This document shows positions 53,734-63,455 of a stretch of 64,000 nucleotides of DNA, piece by piece. The notes under the pieces are model-generated. The model did not search any database. It was not told where the DNA came from and saw only the letters and a program-made list of their open reading frames with translations. The stretch lies in NCBI RefSeq assembly GCF_007833795.1, contig NZ_CP032702.1:2232001-2296000 (forward strand). The letters run 5' to 3'. The first letter of the stretch is position 1. Each line of letters opens with the position of its first letter. Both the position numbers and the translations under genes were made by a program. Source of the DNA: Candidatus Pantoea soli (GTDB lineage: Bacteria > Pseudomonadota > Gammaproteobacteria > Enterobacterales > Enterobacteriaceae).

Positions 53734-54722
53734 CTCATCCAGTGTTGCATCTCGCGCAGCGGGCGCGTGCCGTCCAGCGCGTTCGCTGCGCGCAGGTTGA
53801 AACAGGCGCAGGTATGCGCCAGCCTCAGCGTCTCCTGCAATCGGTAGCCCTGATGGCTGGCGTACAGCACGCCCGCGCAGAAAGCATCCCCTGCCCCGAC
53901 GCTGCCGACAATCGCTTCTGCGGGCAGCCGCCATGCGGGCTGCCAGTGTGCCTCACCGTCACGTTCCTGCCCCCACGCGCCCTCCGGCGCATGAATCACC
54001 ACCCGCTGCCGCACGCCCTGCGTCAGCAGCCAGTCAGCCGCGCGGCCAAACGCCGCCGGGGCAGCCAGCTGGTTTTGATGGCGTAACGTCACGCCGGTCA
54101 GCGACTGCGCCTCCAGTTCGTTAATCACCAGATAATCAAGCCAGCGCAGCGCCGGCACCACCAGCGGACGATACTCACCGGGGCGCGTGACCAGATCCAG
54201 CGACGTGAGATAGCCGCGCTGCTGCATCTGTGCCAGCAGCCGCGCGCTGCGCGTGCCGAACTGCGCATCCGGCACGTCCAGACGGTCCAGCAGCAGCAGA
54301 TAGCCAAGATGGAAGATCCGGTGCGGGGTGATCACTGCGTCAAAGTGCGGCAGATCCAGCAGCGCGTTGGCGCCGCGCGCATGAAAAAAGGTGCGCTGGC
54401 CGTCCGGCGCAGTCATCACCTGCGTCATCGCGGTGCCTGCCTGCCCGGTGCGCTGCACAAAGCGGCGCTCCACCTGATGCGCGTCCATCAGCTGCAGCAG
54501 GTAGTCGCCGTCGCTGTCTTCACCGATCATGCCCGCACAGGCCAGCGGCAGGCCCACCTGCATCCGCGCCAGGGTAAACAGCACATTGAGCGCCGCCCCA
54601 CCGCTGCACGCTTCGCGCGCGGTGATCTCCGTCAGCCAGCCCTGTTGTGGCCAGTGGCTGATGCGCTGGACGTGGTCTACCAGCAGCGTGCCGGCGGCAA
54701 GAATACCGTTGCGCGCCGTCAC
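53670..54722 (-). CDS. PfkB-family sugar kinase
   Basis: 350 residues from GTG 54722, just after the aldolase stop; a TTG at 54746 inside the aldolase gene is an alternative. PfkB motif 1 is near CSGGAALNVLFTLARM and motif 2 is VGSVGAGDAFCAGVLY with the catalytic Asp. Last gene of the leftward sugar operon. It probably phosphorylates the ketose made by the isomerase, to feed the class II aldolase. The C-terminal 20 residues are encoded antisense to the response regulator's end. Confidence 0.88.
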   Translation of the reverse strand: MTARNGILAAGTLLVDHVQRISHWPQQGWLTEITAREACSGGAALNVLFTLARMQVGLPLACAGMIGEDSDGDYLLQLMDAHQVERRFVQRTGQAGTAMTQVMTAPDGQRTFFHARGANALLDLPHFDAVITPHRIFHLGYLLLLDRLDVPDAQFGTRSARLLAQMQQRGYLTSLDLVTRPGEYRPLVVPALRWLDYLVINELEAQSLTGVTLRHQNQLAAPAAFGRAADWLLTQGVRQRVVIHAPEGAWGQERDGEAHWQPAWRLPAEAIVGSVGAGDAFCAGVLYASHQGYRLQETLRLAHTCACFNLRAANALDGTRPLREMQHWMSQAICVSRAADGGRTTSAENT

Positions 54723-54723
54723 C

Positions 54724-55584
54724 TCAGGCCTGCCCGGCGCTGCCAAAAATCTGCATCTGCTCCGCCACGACCTGCGTAATGCCCTGCTCTGCCGCCATTA
54801 ACAGCTCGGCAAAGGCGTCATAACGCGCATCGCGCGCCCCCATCTGCTGTTCAATGGCGTTCAGCGCGGCCTGCGACATGCCGGTGTAGAAATTGATTTT
54901 ATGGATGCCAAGCGAGATGGCGTGACGGAAATCTGCCTCGCTGATGCCGGAGCCGCCGTGCAGCACCAGCGGAATACCGGCCTGCGCGCGAATCGCCGCC
55001 AGCCGGGCAAAATCCAGCTTCGGTTCGCCTTTGTATTTGCCGTGCGCATTGCCGATGGCCACGGCCAGGCAGTCGATGCCGGTGGCCTGCACAAATTCTG
55101 CCGCCAGCGCCGGATCGGTAAATTTCTCGCTGTCCGCTTCGCCAAACAGCGCGCCGCCCTCATCGCCGCCTACCGCGCCCAGCTCGGCTTCCACCGACAC
55201 GTCCAGCGCATGGCACATCTTCACCACTTCCCGCGTCTGCCGCACGTTTTCCTCATAGCTGAGGGCGGAGCCGTCAAACATCACCGAGGTAAAGCCAAGG
55301 CGAATCGCCTGCATCACCGCCTCAAAATGCAGGCCGTGATCGAGATTCAGCACCACCGGAATGGCATGACGCGCGGCTTCGGTCCGGATCGCGGCCACCA
55401 GCGATTCGAGGCTGACATATTTAAAATGCACCTCGGCGATATTGATGATAAACGGCGAGCGCTGCTGTTGCGCCGCCTGAAACAGCGCGCGCAGAAAGTG
55501 GGTGTCCAGCACGTTAAACGCGCCAAGCGCGTAGCCCTGCTGTTGCGCGTGGGCCAGCCCCTGCGCCAGAGAAATCAGTGCCAT
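54724..55584 (-). CDS. Class II ketose-bisphosphate aldolase
   Basis: 286 residues from ATG 55584 with AGGAGG upstream. Zn-aldolase features: NLDHGLHFEAVMQAIRLGFTSVMFDGS, VEAELGAVGGDEGG, GNAHGKYKGEPKLD and LHGGSGISEADF, with metal His residues in each. Cleaves a ketose-1,6-bisphosphate or tagatose/ketose analogue to DHAP and an aldehyde. It is 13 bp downstream of the isomerase gene. Confidence 0.9.
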   Translation of the reverse strand: MALISLAQGLAHAQQQGYALGAFNVLDTHFLRALFQAAQQQRSPFIINIAEVHFKYVSLESLVAAIRTEAARHAIPVVLNLDHGLHFEAVMQAIRLGFTSVMFDGSALSYEENVRQTREVVKMCHALDVSVEAELGAVGGDEGGALFGEADSEKFTDPALAAEFVQATGIDCLAVAIGNAHGKYKGEPKLDFARLAAIRAQAGIPLVLHGGSGISEADFRHAISLGIHKINFYTGMSQAALNAIEQQMGARDARYDAFAELLMAAEQGITQVVAEQMQIFGSAGQA

Positions 55585-55597
55585 GAAAAACCTCCTG

Positions 55598-56281
55598 TTA
55601 AGCCAGCCAGCGGTGATATTCGTTACACAGCAGCCAGCGCGGCGTTTCATCCTCGTCGAGCGGATTGAAGCGCGCCAGCGGCGTCAGAAACACATTGTCG
55701 TGCTCGTCGTCATTGGGCATCGAGACTTCCCCGGCCAGCACATCGCCGTAGCCGGGTTCGCCCCAGAAGCTGTGCCAGATACCGGGCAGCAGCGTCACGC
55801 TTTCGCCCGGCGACAGCCGCAGCTGTGAGCCAGCAGCATGCGTCTGGCGCAGGCCGTCCAGCGTCACCTGCACCGGCGAATCCGCCAGCCGATCGCCGTC
55901 GCGGTTGTGCAGCGTGACGATCAGGTTGCCGCCTCCCCGGTTAATGATGTCTTCCATCTTGTGCGGGTGATAATGCATCGGCGTCACCTGCCCTTCGCGC
56001 ACGTGCATGATTTTCTCCGCGTAGGGTTTGTGCCACGGCTGGCCGCCGCGCGAACCGTTGCGCAGGGTAAACAATGTCAGGCCGCTCTGCGTAAAGTCGT
56101 CAGCACCGAAGCTGGTCACGTCCCAGCCGAGGTGCAGCTCCAGCAGTTCAGCGGCGGCATGCCGGTCAAGCGCGCGCCACTGCGGCAGGCCGTAATCGGC
56201 CCACGGCGGCAGATGCACGTCCTGGCGCATAAAAAATTCACGGGTCAGTTGCAGAATGGCGTTTACGTCGGATCGTCGCAT
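55598..56281 (-). CDS. D-lyxose ketol-isomerase-like cupin
   Basis: 227 residues. The cupin core has HYHPHKMEDIINRGGGNLIV (metal His and Glu) and LPGIWHSFWGE (metal His). The family converts D-lyxose to D-xylulose and D-mannose to D-fructose. With an ABC sugar importer, PfkB kinase and aldolase in the same operon, it should carry out the first cytosolic step. Confidence 0.85.
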   Translation of the reverse strand: MRRSDVNAILQLTREFFMRQDVHLPPWADYGLPQWRALDRHAAAELLELHLGWDVTSFGADDFTQSGLTLFTLRNGSRGGQPWHKPYAEKIMHVREGQVTPMHYHPHKMEDIINRGGGNLIVTLHNRDGDRLADSPVQVTLDGLRQTHAAGSQLRLSPGESVTLLPGIWHSFWGEPGYGDVLAGEVSMPNDDEHDNVFLTPLARFNPLDEDETPRWLLCNEYHRWLA

Positions 56282-56361
56282 CTCAGCGTCTCCGGTGATG
56301 GCGCGGCGCAGGGCAACAGCCAGGCTGCCCGTACGCCGCAGTGGCGAAGCGTGAGCCGGGG

Positions 56362-57300
56362 TTATTTCACCGTCCAGCCTTTGTAGCTGCCGACATTGTT
56401 GCGGTCGATCAGCGTCACCGGAATCAGTACCGGCTTATCCGGTGCCGGTTTGCCCTGCAGGATGTCGTAGCCAATCTCTACCGCTTTGGCTGCCATCACC
56501 TGCGGGTCCTGAGCCGGGGTAGCGACAAACAGCGAGCCTTTGCGCTTCAGCGCTTCTTCGCCATCCGGCGATCCATCCACGCCGACAATGAAGAATTCAC
56601 TGCGCTGCGCCTGTTTGGCGGCAAGGTCAGCGCCGATGGCGGTCGGGTCATTGATGGCAAACACCGCATCAATTTTCGGGTTGGCCGACAGCAGGCCGGT
56701 CATCACTTCCAGGCCACCTTCACGGCTGCCTTTGGCGTTCTGGTTATAGGAGAGCAGTTTGATATCCGGATGGGTTTTCAGCTCGTTCATGCAGCCTTCC
56801 ACACGGTTCTGCACCGCCGAAACCGGTGGCCCGTTGATGATCACCACGTTGCCTTTGTCCTTCAGGCGATCGGCAATGTATTTACACGCCATGGCACCGG
56901 CCTGGGTGTTATCCGAGGTGATGGTCGCATTCGCCCCCTCGGCCGCCACGTCCACCGCCACCACCACAATGCCGGCATCGCGCGCGCGTTTCACCGCCGG
57001 GGCAATGCCTTTGGAGTCAGCGGCATTGAGGATAATCATGTCCACTTTGGCGGCAATGAAGTTATCAATCTGCGCCACCTGCTGACCAAGATCGTAGCCG
57101 CTGGACACCAGCGTCACATTGACCTTGTCACCGGCCAGCTGGCGCGCCTTCAGCTCCGCCCCTTTGGTGATCTGCACGAAGAACGGGTTGGCGAGATCGC
57201 CGACGGTGACACCAATGGCTTTCAGTTCTTTGGCCTGCACCAGCGGCGCACTGAACAGCGTTGCCGCCAGCAGTCCGGTAATAATCGGATTAAAACGCAT
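56362..57300 (-). CDS. Periplasmic sugar-binding protein of ABC transporter (RbsB-like)
   Basis: 312 residues with a Sec signal peptide (MRFNPIITGLLAATLFSAPLVQA). Type I periplasmic fold: IGVTVGDLANPFFVQITKGAE, FIAAKVDMIILNAAD, VFAINDPTAIGAD and FIVGVDGSPDGEEALKRKG. Delivers a monosaccharide to the permease encoded just upstream, and could also report to the hybrid kinase, which is inference. Confidence 0.93.
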   Translation of the reverse strand: MRFNPIITGLLAATLFSAPLVQAKELKAIGVTVGDLANPFFVQITKGAELKARQLAGDKVNVTLVSSGYDLGQQVAQIDNFIAAKVDMIILNAADSKGIAPAVKRARDAGIVVVAVDVAAEGANATITSDNTQAGAMACKYIADRLKDKGNVVIINGPPVSAVQNRVEGCMNELKTHPDIKLLSYNQNAKGSREGGLEVMTGLLSANPKIDAVFAINDPTAIGADLAAKQAQRSEFFIVGVDGSPDGEEALKRKGSLFVATPAQDPQVMAAKAVEIGYDILQGKPAPDKPVLIPVTLIDRNNVGSYKGWTVK

Positions 57301-57386
57301 AGTCGATGTTCTCCTGCTTTTTGGTTTTTATGGCCGCCATGGCTGGCAACCCGTTATAAAACACACTTTTGCCAGACGGCGTGCCG

Positions 57387-58370
57387 TCAGCCGACATGAT
57401 GGCGGGTGCGATATTTGTCAATCAGCACCGCAATGATGATGACCGCGCCCTTGATCACCAGCTGCCAGAAGTAGGAAACGCCCATCAGCGTCATGCCATT
57501 ATTCAGCGTGGCGATGATCAGGGCACCAATCAGCGTGCCGGTAATGGTGCCGATACCGCCGACAAAGCTGGTACCGCCGAGGATCACCGCCGCAATCGCA
57601 TCCAGCTCGTAGCCAACCCCCAGGTTGCCGTTGGCGCTGTAAAGCCGCGACGCACTCATCAGCCCGCCCAGCCCGGAGAGCAAGCCGCTCATGGCATAAA
57701 CGAACACCAGCACTGCGCCGACTTTAATCCCGGTCAGGCGTGCCGCCTGCATGTTGCCGCCGACCGCATAGATGTGCACGCCCAGCGTGGTGCGGCGCAG
57801 GATAAACCAGCACAGCGCAATCACCGCGAAGGCGATGATAATCAGCCACGGCACCGGCCCGAGGTAGCCATTGCCTATCCATTCGAAGTTGATATCGGAG
57901 TTAATCACCGTGGTGCCGTTAGCCAGCAGATAAGCCGCGCCGCGCAGCGCGGTATAGGTGCCGAGGGTGACAATAAACGGCGGCAGGCCGGCCGCGGCCA
58001 CCAGCAGGCCGTTAAACAGCCCCATGATCAGCCCGGCGCCCAGCGCGGCAGGAATGGTCAGCCCGGCAAACGCCGGATCGAGCGAGACCACCATCGCCAC
58101 CACCGCCGTGGTGCCCAGCATTGAACCTACCGATAAATCGATACCGCCGGTCAGGATCACGAAGGTCATGCCGGCCGCCAGCACGATATTGATCGACGCC
58201 TGCCGGGTGATATTCAGCAGATTCGCTTCGGTAAAGAAGTTCGGGGCGACAAAGCCAAACACCGCCACAATCAGAATCAGGATGGGTAAAATGCCGACGG
58301 TTTGCAGCAGATCGCTCATTAAGGCCCGTTTCAGCGTCGGGCTTTTTACGCGTGCGGTTTCACTGGTCAT
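57387..58370 (-). CDS. ABC sugar transporter permease (RbsC-like)
   Basis: 327 residues, about ten membrane helices, with GGIDLSVGSMLG and AAVILGGTSFVGGIGTI, both characteristic of RbsC/XylH/AraH. Starts 10 bp after the ATPase stop. Confidence 0.94.
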   Translation of the reverse strand: MTSETARVKSPTLKRALMSDLLQTVGILPILILIVAVFGFVAPNFFTEANLLNITRQASINIVLAAGMTFVILTGGIDLSVGSMLGTTAVVAMVVSLDPAFAGLTIPAALGAGLIMGLFNGLLVAAAGLPPFIVTLGTYTALRGAAYLLANGTTVINSDINFEWIGNGYLGPVPWLIIIAFAVIALCWFILRRTTLGVHIYAVGGNMQAARLTGIKVGAVLVFVYAMSGLLSGLGGLMSASRLYSANGNLGVGYELDAIAAVILGGTSFVGGIGTITGTLIGALIIATLNNGMTLMGVSYFWQLVIKGAVIIIAVLIDKYRTRHHVG

Positions 58371-58380
58371 TGCGCTCTCC

Positions 58381-59886
58381 TCAGGCCTGAGCCGGCTGCG
58401 CGCCGGTGGCCAGTGTCATAATATTTTCCTGGCTAATTGCTTCACCGCTCAGCTCCCCGGCCACCGTGCCTTCGCGCATCACATAAACGCGATCGCTCAT
58501 GCCCACCACTTCCGGCAGCTCGCTGGAGATCATCAGAATGGCCACGCCCTGCTGCGCCATGTCGTTCATCATGCGGTAGATTTCACTTTTCGCGCCGACG
58601 TCGACGCCACGCGTTGGCTCATCCAGAATCAGAATGCGCGGCGCAATCGACACCCAGCGCGAGATCAGCAGCTTTTGCTGGTTGCCGCCGGATAATCCGC
58701 CGGCCCGCACCTGGGCATGCGGCACGCGAATATTGAGGGTGCTGATTGCCTCGCTGGCAATCTTCTGTCCTTTACGCCGGTTCAGCAGGCCATAGCTGGC
58801 GTCGCGCTCCAGCGTGGCCATCACAATGTTCTCCTGCGCCGCCATCTCCAGGAACAGCCCCTGCTCTTTGCGGTTCTCGGTGAGAAAGCCGATGCCATGC
58901 GCGATCGCTTCCCGCGGTGAACGGATTTGCACTTTGCTGCCATCCAGCCAGATGTCGCCGCCGGTGGGCTTGCTGACGCCAAAAATCAGCTGCGCCAGTT
59001 CGCTGCGGCCGGCCCCGACCAGTCCCGCCAGCCCGACAATCTCGCCGGCGCGTACCGCCAGGCTGCTGGGGTGCACTTTGCGGCCGTCGGTCAGATGATT
59101 AACCGCCAGCCGGATCTCGCCGAACGGAATATCGCGGGTTTTATTAAACAGATCGCTCAGCGGACGGCCGACCATCATGCGCACCAGTTCACTGGCGTTC
59201 AGCTGATCGCGCGTCAGGCTGCCAACGTACTGGCCATCGCGCAGCACGCTGACGCGATCGGAAAGCTCATACACCTCCGCCATGCGGTGGCTGATGTAGA
59301 TGATGGCCATGCCTTCGCTGCGCAGGCGCTTTATCAGCGCAAACAGCTGTTCGGTTTCGCGATTGGAGAGTGCGGCGGTGGGTTCATCCATCACCAGAAT
59401 GCGGCTGTTGCGGTGCAGCGCACGGGCAATCTCGACCTGCTGCTGCTCGGCGATGCTCAGCCGGCTGACCAGATCGGTCGCGCTGAACTGCGCCCCCAGC
59501 CGGTTGATCACCTGCTGCGCCTCTTCAGCCATCTGGCGGCGCCTCACCAGCACGCCGCGTGTCAGCTCGCTGCCGAGAAAAATGTTCTCCGCCACCGTGA
59601 GATTGGGTGCCAGATTGATCTCCTGGTAAATCAGGGTAATGCCCGCCGCCAGCGCCTCTTTTGGCCCTTTAATGGCGTAAGGCTGGCCCGCAATCAGAAT
59701 CTCTCCACTGCTGGCGGTATAAGCACCGGCCAGAATTTTCATCAGGGTACTTTTTCCGGCACCGTTTTCGCCCATCAGCGCATGCACCTCACCGGGCCAG
59801 ACCGTCAGGTCTACGCCCTTGAGCGCATAAAAGCTGCCAAAGCGTCGGGTAATGCCCCGCATTTCTAATATCGGTGTCGCCGCCAT
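58381..59886 (-). CDS. ABC sugar transporter ATPase (RbsA-like, two NBDs)
   Basis: 501 residues from ATG 59886, best spaced from AGGAGC; ATG 59892 is possible. First NBD: Walker [10 protein letters not shown], signature [15 protein letters not shown], Walker [12 protein letters not shown]. Second NBD: degenerate P-loop GLVGAGRSE, signature LSGGNQQK, Walker [15 protein letters not shown]. First gene of the leftward sugar operon, divergent from the hybrid kinase gene with 145 bp between starts. Confidence 0.94.
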   Translation of the reverse strand: MAATPILEMRGITRRFGSFYALKGVDLTVWPGEVHALMGENGAGKSTLMKILAGAYTASSGEILIAGQPYAIKGPKEALAAGITLIYQEINLAPNLTVAENIFLGSELTRGVLVRRRQMAEEAQQVINRLGAQFSATDLVSRLSIAEQQQVEIARALHRNSRILVMDEPTAALSNRETEQLFALIKRLRSEGMAIIYISHRMAEVYELSDRVSVLRDGQYVGSLTRDQLNASELVRMMVGRPLSDLFNKTRDIPFGEIRLAVNHLTDGRKVHPSSLAVRAGEIVGLAGLVGAGRSELAQLIFGVSKPTGGDIWLDGSKVQIRSPREAIAHGIGFLTENRKEQGLFLEMAAQENIVMATLERDASYGLLNRRKGQKIASEAISTLNIRVPHAQVRAGGLSGGNQQKLLISRWVSIAPRILILDEPTRGVDVGAKSEIYRMMNDMAQQGVAILMISSELPEVVGMSDRVYVMREGTVAGELSGEAISQENIMTLATGAQPAQA

Positions 59887-60031
59887 CGCCATGCTCCTGC
59901 CACCTGTAGTTGCCAGCGAGTTAAGCAACGCCAGATAAATGGAAAATGTCAGCGGCCGTTCATATTTGTCATAGTTCGCCCGGACGGCGCTTCTATACTC
60001 GCCGGACAATGAGCGTGATAAGGAGGCTGCC

Positions 60032-62617
60032 ATGCGGCACAGTCTGCACTGGCACGCAGGCGCGCGCGGTCGTCTGCTGCTGTTTAACCTGCTGGTGGTG
60101 AGCGTTACGCTGGCGGTGAGTCTGGTGGCGATTTTTGGTTTTCGCCACGCGGGTCACATTCAGGAACAGGCGCAGGCGCAGACGCTGGCCGATATGAACG
60201 GCAGCCTGGCGCTGGCGCGCGATACCGCCAACGTTGCCACGGCGGCGGTGCGGCTCTCCCAGGTGGTGGGCGCCCTGGAGTATCAGAGCGAATCCGCCCG
60301 CCTGCAGCAGACGCAGCAGGCACTGCAGCAGGCGCTGGCACAGCTGGGCCGCGCACCGCTGGCGGCGCAGCAGCCGGTGTTGCTGGGCCACATTCGCGAA
60401 GGCAGCCAGAGGCTGGAGCAGAGCATCAGTCAGCTGCTGCTCCGGGGCCATCAGCGCCACCTGCAGCGCAACGACATGCTGAGCGGTCTGTGGCAGGCGC
60501 AGCTGTTACTGGCCCATATCAATGACCTCACCGGCGACGCCGCCTTTCTGCCGCTGCGCCAGCAGACCGAAGCGCTGCTGAACGTGGCGATCCACTCCGC
60601 CGCGCCGCAGGCGGCGGTGCAGCAGCTCAGCCGCGTGCTGCCGGTCTGGGCGGCCCTGCCGCTGCCGGACACACTGGGGGTGCAGCGCGACCGGCTGCTC
60701 AGCACGCTGAAACAGCTGCAGCCGGTGGCCGGACAGCTGGAGCAGAGCGATATCGCCATTGCGTATGCCACCTACCGCATCAAGGCGCTGGTGGCGATGC
60801 TGAACGAGGACATCACCCGCTATGTGCAGCTGGTGGCGCGGCAGAGCGAGACGCGCAGTGCCACCGCCCATCATGAGCTGGACTCTATTATCGGTTTTAT
60901 CGGCCTGTTTATGCTGCTGGCGCTGCTGATTACCGGCTACGCCGGCTTCTACATTTACCGCAATCTGGGCTCCAGCCTGACGGCCATCGCGCAGGCGATG
61001 ACGCAGCTGGCGCAGGGTGAAAAAAGCGTTAACGTGCCGGGAGTGGCCCGGCGGGATGAGCTGGGCGATTTGGCTCGCGCCTTCAACGTCTTTGCGCGCA
61101 ACACCGCCTCGCTGGCCCACACCTCACAGCTGTTGCGCGAGAAAAGCACACAGCTGGAATCCACCTTCCTTGCCATGCGCGACGGCTTTGCGCTGTTCGA
61201 TAACAGCGGCCAGCTGGTGGTATGGAACGCGCAGTACGCCGAACTGCTGGGCATTGCCCCGCGTGAACTGCACCGCGGCCTGCACTATCAGCAGCTTCTG
61301 ACGCGCATGGGCGTCCGGCTCAGCAGCCTGCACGATGCGCAGGAAGTGCGGCTGGCGGACGGCCGCACGCTGGAGCTGCGCTTCAGCCCGGTGCCGCGGC
61401 GCGGAATGGTGAACACCGTGCTGGAACGCACCACACGTAAAGCGCTGGAAGCCGCCCTGCTGCACAGTCAGAAAATGAAGGCCGTGGGTCAGCTGACCGG
61501 CGGTCTGGCACACGATTTTAATAACCTGCTGGCGGTGATCATCGGCAGCCTGGCGCTGACCGTCGATCAGCTGCCGCCCGGCACGCTGGCGACCCGCATT
61601 GAACGGGCGCGGCAGGCCGCTGACCGCGCGGCGCAACTGACCCAGCGCCTGCTGGCCTTTTCGCGCAAACAGGCCCTTTATCCGCGCGCTGTGTCGGTGG
61701 TGGAACTGGTGGAAAATCTGCAGTCGCTGTTACAGCATTCGCTGCTGCCAGGTCAGCAGCTGGTGGTGGATGCGCAGCGCCCCGGCTGGCCGGCGTGGAT
61801 TGATGCCGGTCAGCTGGAGAACGCCCTGATGAATCTGGTGGTGAACGCGCGCGATGCCATGGAAAAGCAGAGCGGCGAAATCCGTCTGCGTATCTGGAAT
61901 CAGCGGACGGTGGAAGCGGCGGGTAAACGCGATTGCGTCACCATTGAGGTCATCGATCATGGCTGTGGCATGTCTGCCGCCGTGCGGGAACAGGTGTTTG
62001 AACCCTTTTTCACCACCAAAGCCACCGGCAGCGGCAGCGGCCTCGGGCTGTCGATGGTGTATGGCTTTGTGCGCCAGTCCGGCGGGCAGATTGAACTGGA
62101 AACCGCGCCGGGTCAGGGCACCACGGTGCGCCTGCGTCTGCCGCGCGCACCGGAAGCGGCGCAGCCGCTGACGCCGGCACCGCAGGTGGTGCCGCCTCTC
62201 CGGCCGGACCGTCTGGTGCTGGTGCTGGATGACGAACCGGCGGTACGCCAGACGTTATGCGATCATCTGCACCAGCTGGGCTACCTGACGCTGGAGTGCG
62301 GCGACGGCGAAAGCGCGCTGGCGCTGCTGCGCCAGACGCCGGATATCGATCTGCTGATCAGCGACCTGATGCTGCCCGGTGCACTGAACGGGGCCGATGT
62401 GATTCGCCAGGCGCAGCAGCAGTGGCCGCAGCTGGCGACGCTGTTAATTAGCGGACAGGATCTGCGCCAGAGCCAGGTGATGCTGCCGCTGTGTGAGCGG
62501 CTGGCAAAGCCCTGGCATCAGGCGCAGCTGGAGCAGGCGCTGGCGCGCGCCTGGCAGCGCAGCGAACGCCTCAGTCGCGCGCGGCAGGCTGCCACAGCGG
62601 CACCGCTTTCCCGCTGA
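60032..62617 (+). CDS. Hybrid sensor histidine kinase
   Basis: 861 residues from ATG 60032 with AAGGAGG upstream. TM1 at about 15-37, a helical periplasmic sensor domain (about 40-285), TM2 at about 288-310, HAMP, a PAS-like segment ([20 protein letters not shown]), HisKA with His494 (GGLAHDFNN), HATPase with [10 protein letters not shown] and [14 protein letters not shown], and a C-terminal receiver with Asp778 (LISDLMLP). No HPt or output domain, so a partner is needed; the regulator at 52987 is the candidate. Divergent from the sugar ABC operon. Its last 47 bp overlap the convergent permease gene. Confidence 0.9.
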   Translation: MRHSLHWHAGARGRLLLFNLLVVSVTLAVSLVAIFGFRHAGHIQEQAQAQTLADMNGSLALARDTANVATAAVRLSQVVGALEYQSESARLQQTQQALQQALAQLGRAPLAAQQPVLLGHIREGSQRLEQSISQLLLRGHQRHLQRNDMLSGLWQAQLLLAHINDLTGDAAFLPLRQQTEALLNVAIHSAAPQAAVQQLSRVLPVWAALPLPDTLGVQRDRLLSTLKQLQPVAGQLEQSDIAIAYATYRIKALVAMLNEDITRYVQLVARQSETRSATAHHELDSIIGFIGLFMLLALLITGYAGFYIYRNLGSSLTAIAQAMTQLAQGEKSVNVPGVARRDELGDLARAFNVFARNTASLAHTSQLLREKSTQLESTFLAMRDGFALFDNSGQLVVWNAQYAELLGIAPRELHRGLHYQQLLTRMGVRLSSLHDAQEVRLADGRTLELRFSPVPRRGMVNTVLERTTRKALEAALLHSQKMKAVGQLTGGLAHDFNNLLAVIIGSLALTVDQLPPGTLATRIERARQAADRAAQLTQRLLAFSRKQALYPRAVSVVELVENLQSLLQHSLLPGQQLVVDAQRPGWPAWIDAGQLENALMNLVVNARDAMEKQSGEIRLRIWNQRTVEAAGKRDCVTIEVIDHGCGMSAAVREQVFEPFFTTKATGSGSGLGLSMVYGFVRQSGGQIELETAPGQGTTVRLRLPRAPEAAQPLTPAPQVVPPLRPDRLVLVLDDEPAVRQTLCDHLHQLGYLTLECGDGESALALLRQTPDIDLLISDLMLPGALNGADVIRQAQQQWPQLATLLISGQDLRQSQVMLPLCERLAKPWHQAQLEQALARAWQRSERLSRARQAATAAPLSR

Positions 62618-63455
62618 TATAGCGCCTGCGCAGCCGGCTGGAGATCGCATCCATCGTCATCACCACTGCAACCAGGATCAGCGTAAGGAACATCACGACG
62701 TCCCAGTTCCACAGGCGCATGTTCTCGGCGTAGACCAGCCCGACACCGCCCGCGCCAACAAAGCCCAGCACCGCCGCCGAGCGGGTGTTGGACTCTATCT
62801 GATAGAGACTGAGCGCCAGAAAGGTCGGGAAGGACTGCGTAAAAATGCCGAAGCGGTATTTCTGCAGGCTGTTGGCTCCGGCCGCGCTCAGGCCGCGCCC
62901 CGGTCCGCGTTCGACCGCTTCGTGCCCTTCAGCGTAGAGCTTGCCGAGCAGCCCGATGTCCTGCATGACAATCGCCAGCACGCCCGCCAGTGGCCCCATG
63001 CCGACGGCACGCACAAAAATCAGCCCCCAGATCGCCATATCAATACCGCGCAGCACATCCAGCAGGCGACGTACCAGCAGCGAAACCGGGCGCGTCAGCC
63101 GATCGTGCATCACATTGCGGGCGGCCAGAAACGACAGCGGCAGCGCCAGCAGCGAAGCGGTGAGCGTACCGGCAAACACAATCGCCAGCGTGATCCCCAC
63201 CTGCTGAAAATAGTAACCAAACGGCCAGTTGCGGAAATCCTGCCAGACAAACATGCGCAGAAAGTAGCGCCCGAGCTGCTGGCAGCCCAGCAAAAACCGG
63301 CTCCACTCAATGCCGTAGACGGCGAAAAAGAACAGGTAATAGAGCAGCACCGCCAGCGCCAGCAGCGCAATGCGACGCAGGTAGCGGTTTTGCGCGGCAA
63401 ACAGGGCGGCGTGCTGCTGTTTCAGATGGGCCACATCCGGCGCTAAGCTGATCAT
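62571..63455 (-). CDS. PhnE-type phosphonate/phosphite ABC permease, subunit 2
   Basis: 294 residues. Binding-protein-dependent permease with PhnE features: AIVFAGTLTASLLALPLSFLAARNV, IDMAIWGLIFVRAVGMGPLAGVLA, and the EAA loop AAGANSLQKYRFGIFTQSFPTFLALSLYQIE then VGAGGVGLVY. Starts as ATG 63455, overlapping the upstream permease stop by 4 bp. No PhnC or PhnD homologue is within the window; they should lie beyond the right edge. Confidence 0.88.
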   Translation of the reverse strand: MISLAPDVAHLKQQHAALFAAQNRYLRRIALLALAVLLYYLFFFAVYGIEWSRFLLGCQQLGRYFLRMFVWQDFRNWPFGYYFQQVGITLAIVFAGTLTASLLALPLSFLAARNVMHDRLTRPVSLLVRRLLDVLRGIDMAIWGLIFVRAVGMGPLAGVLAIVMQDIGLLGKLYAEGHEAVERGPGRGLSAAGANSLQKYRFGIFTQSFPTFLALSLYQIESNTRSAAVLGFVGAGGVGLVYAENMRLWNWDVVMFLTLILVAVVMTMDAISSRLRRRYISGKAVPLWQPAARD

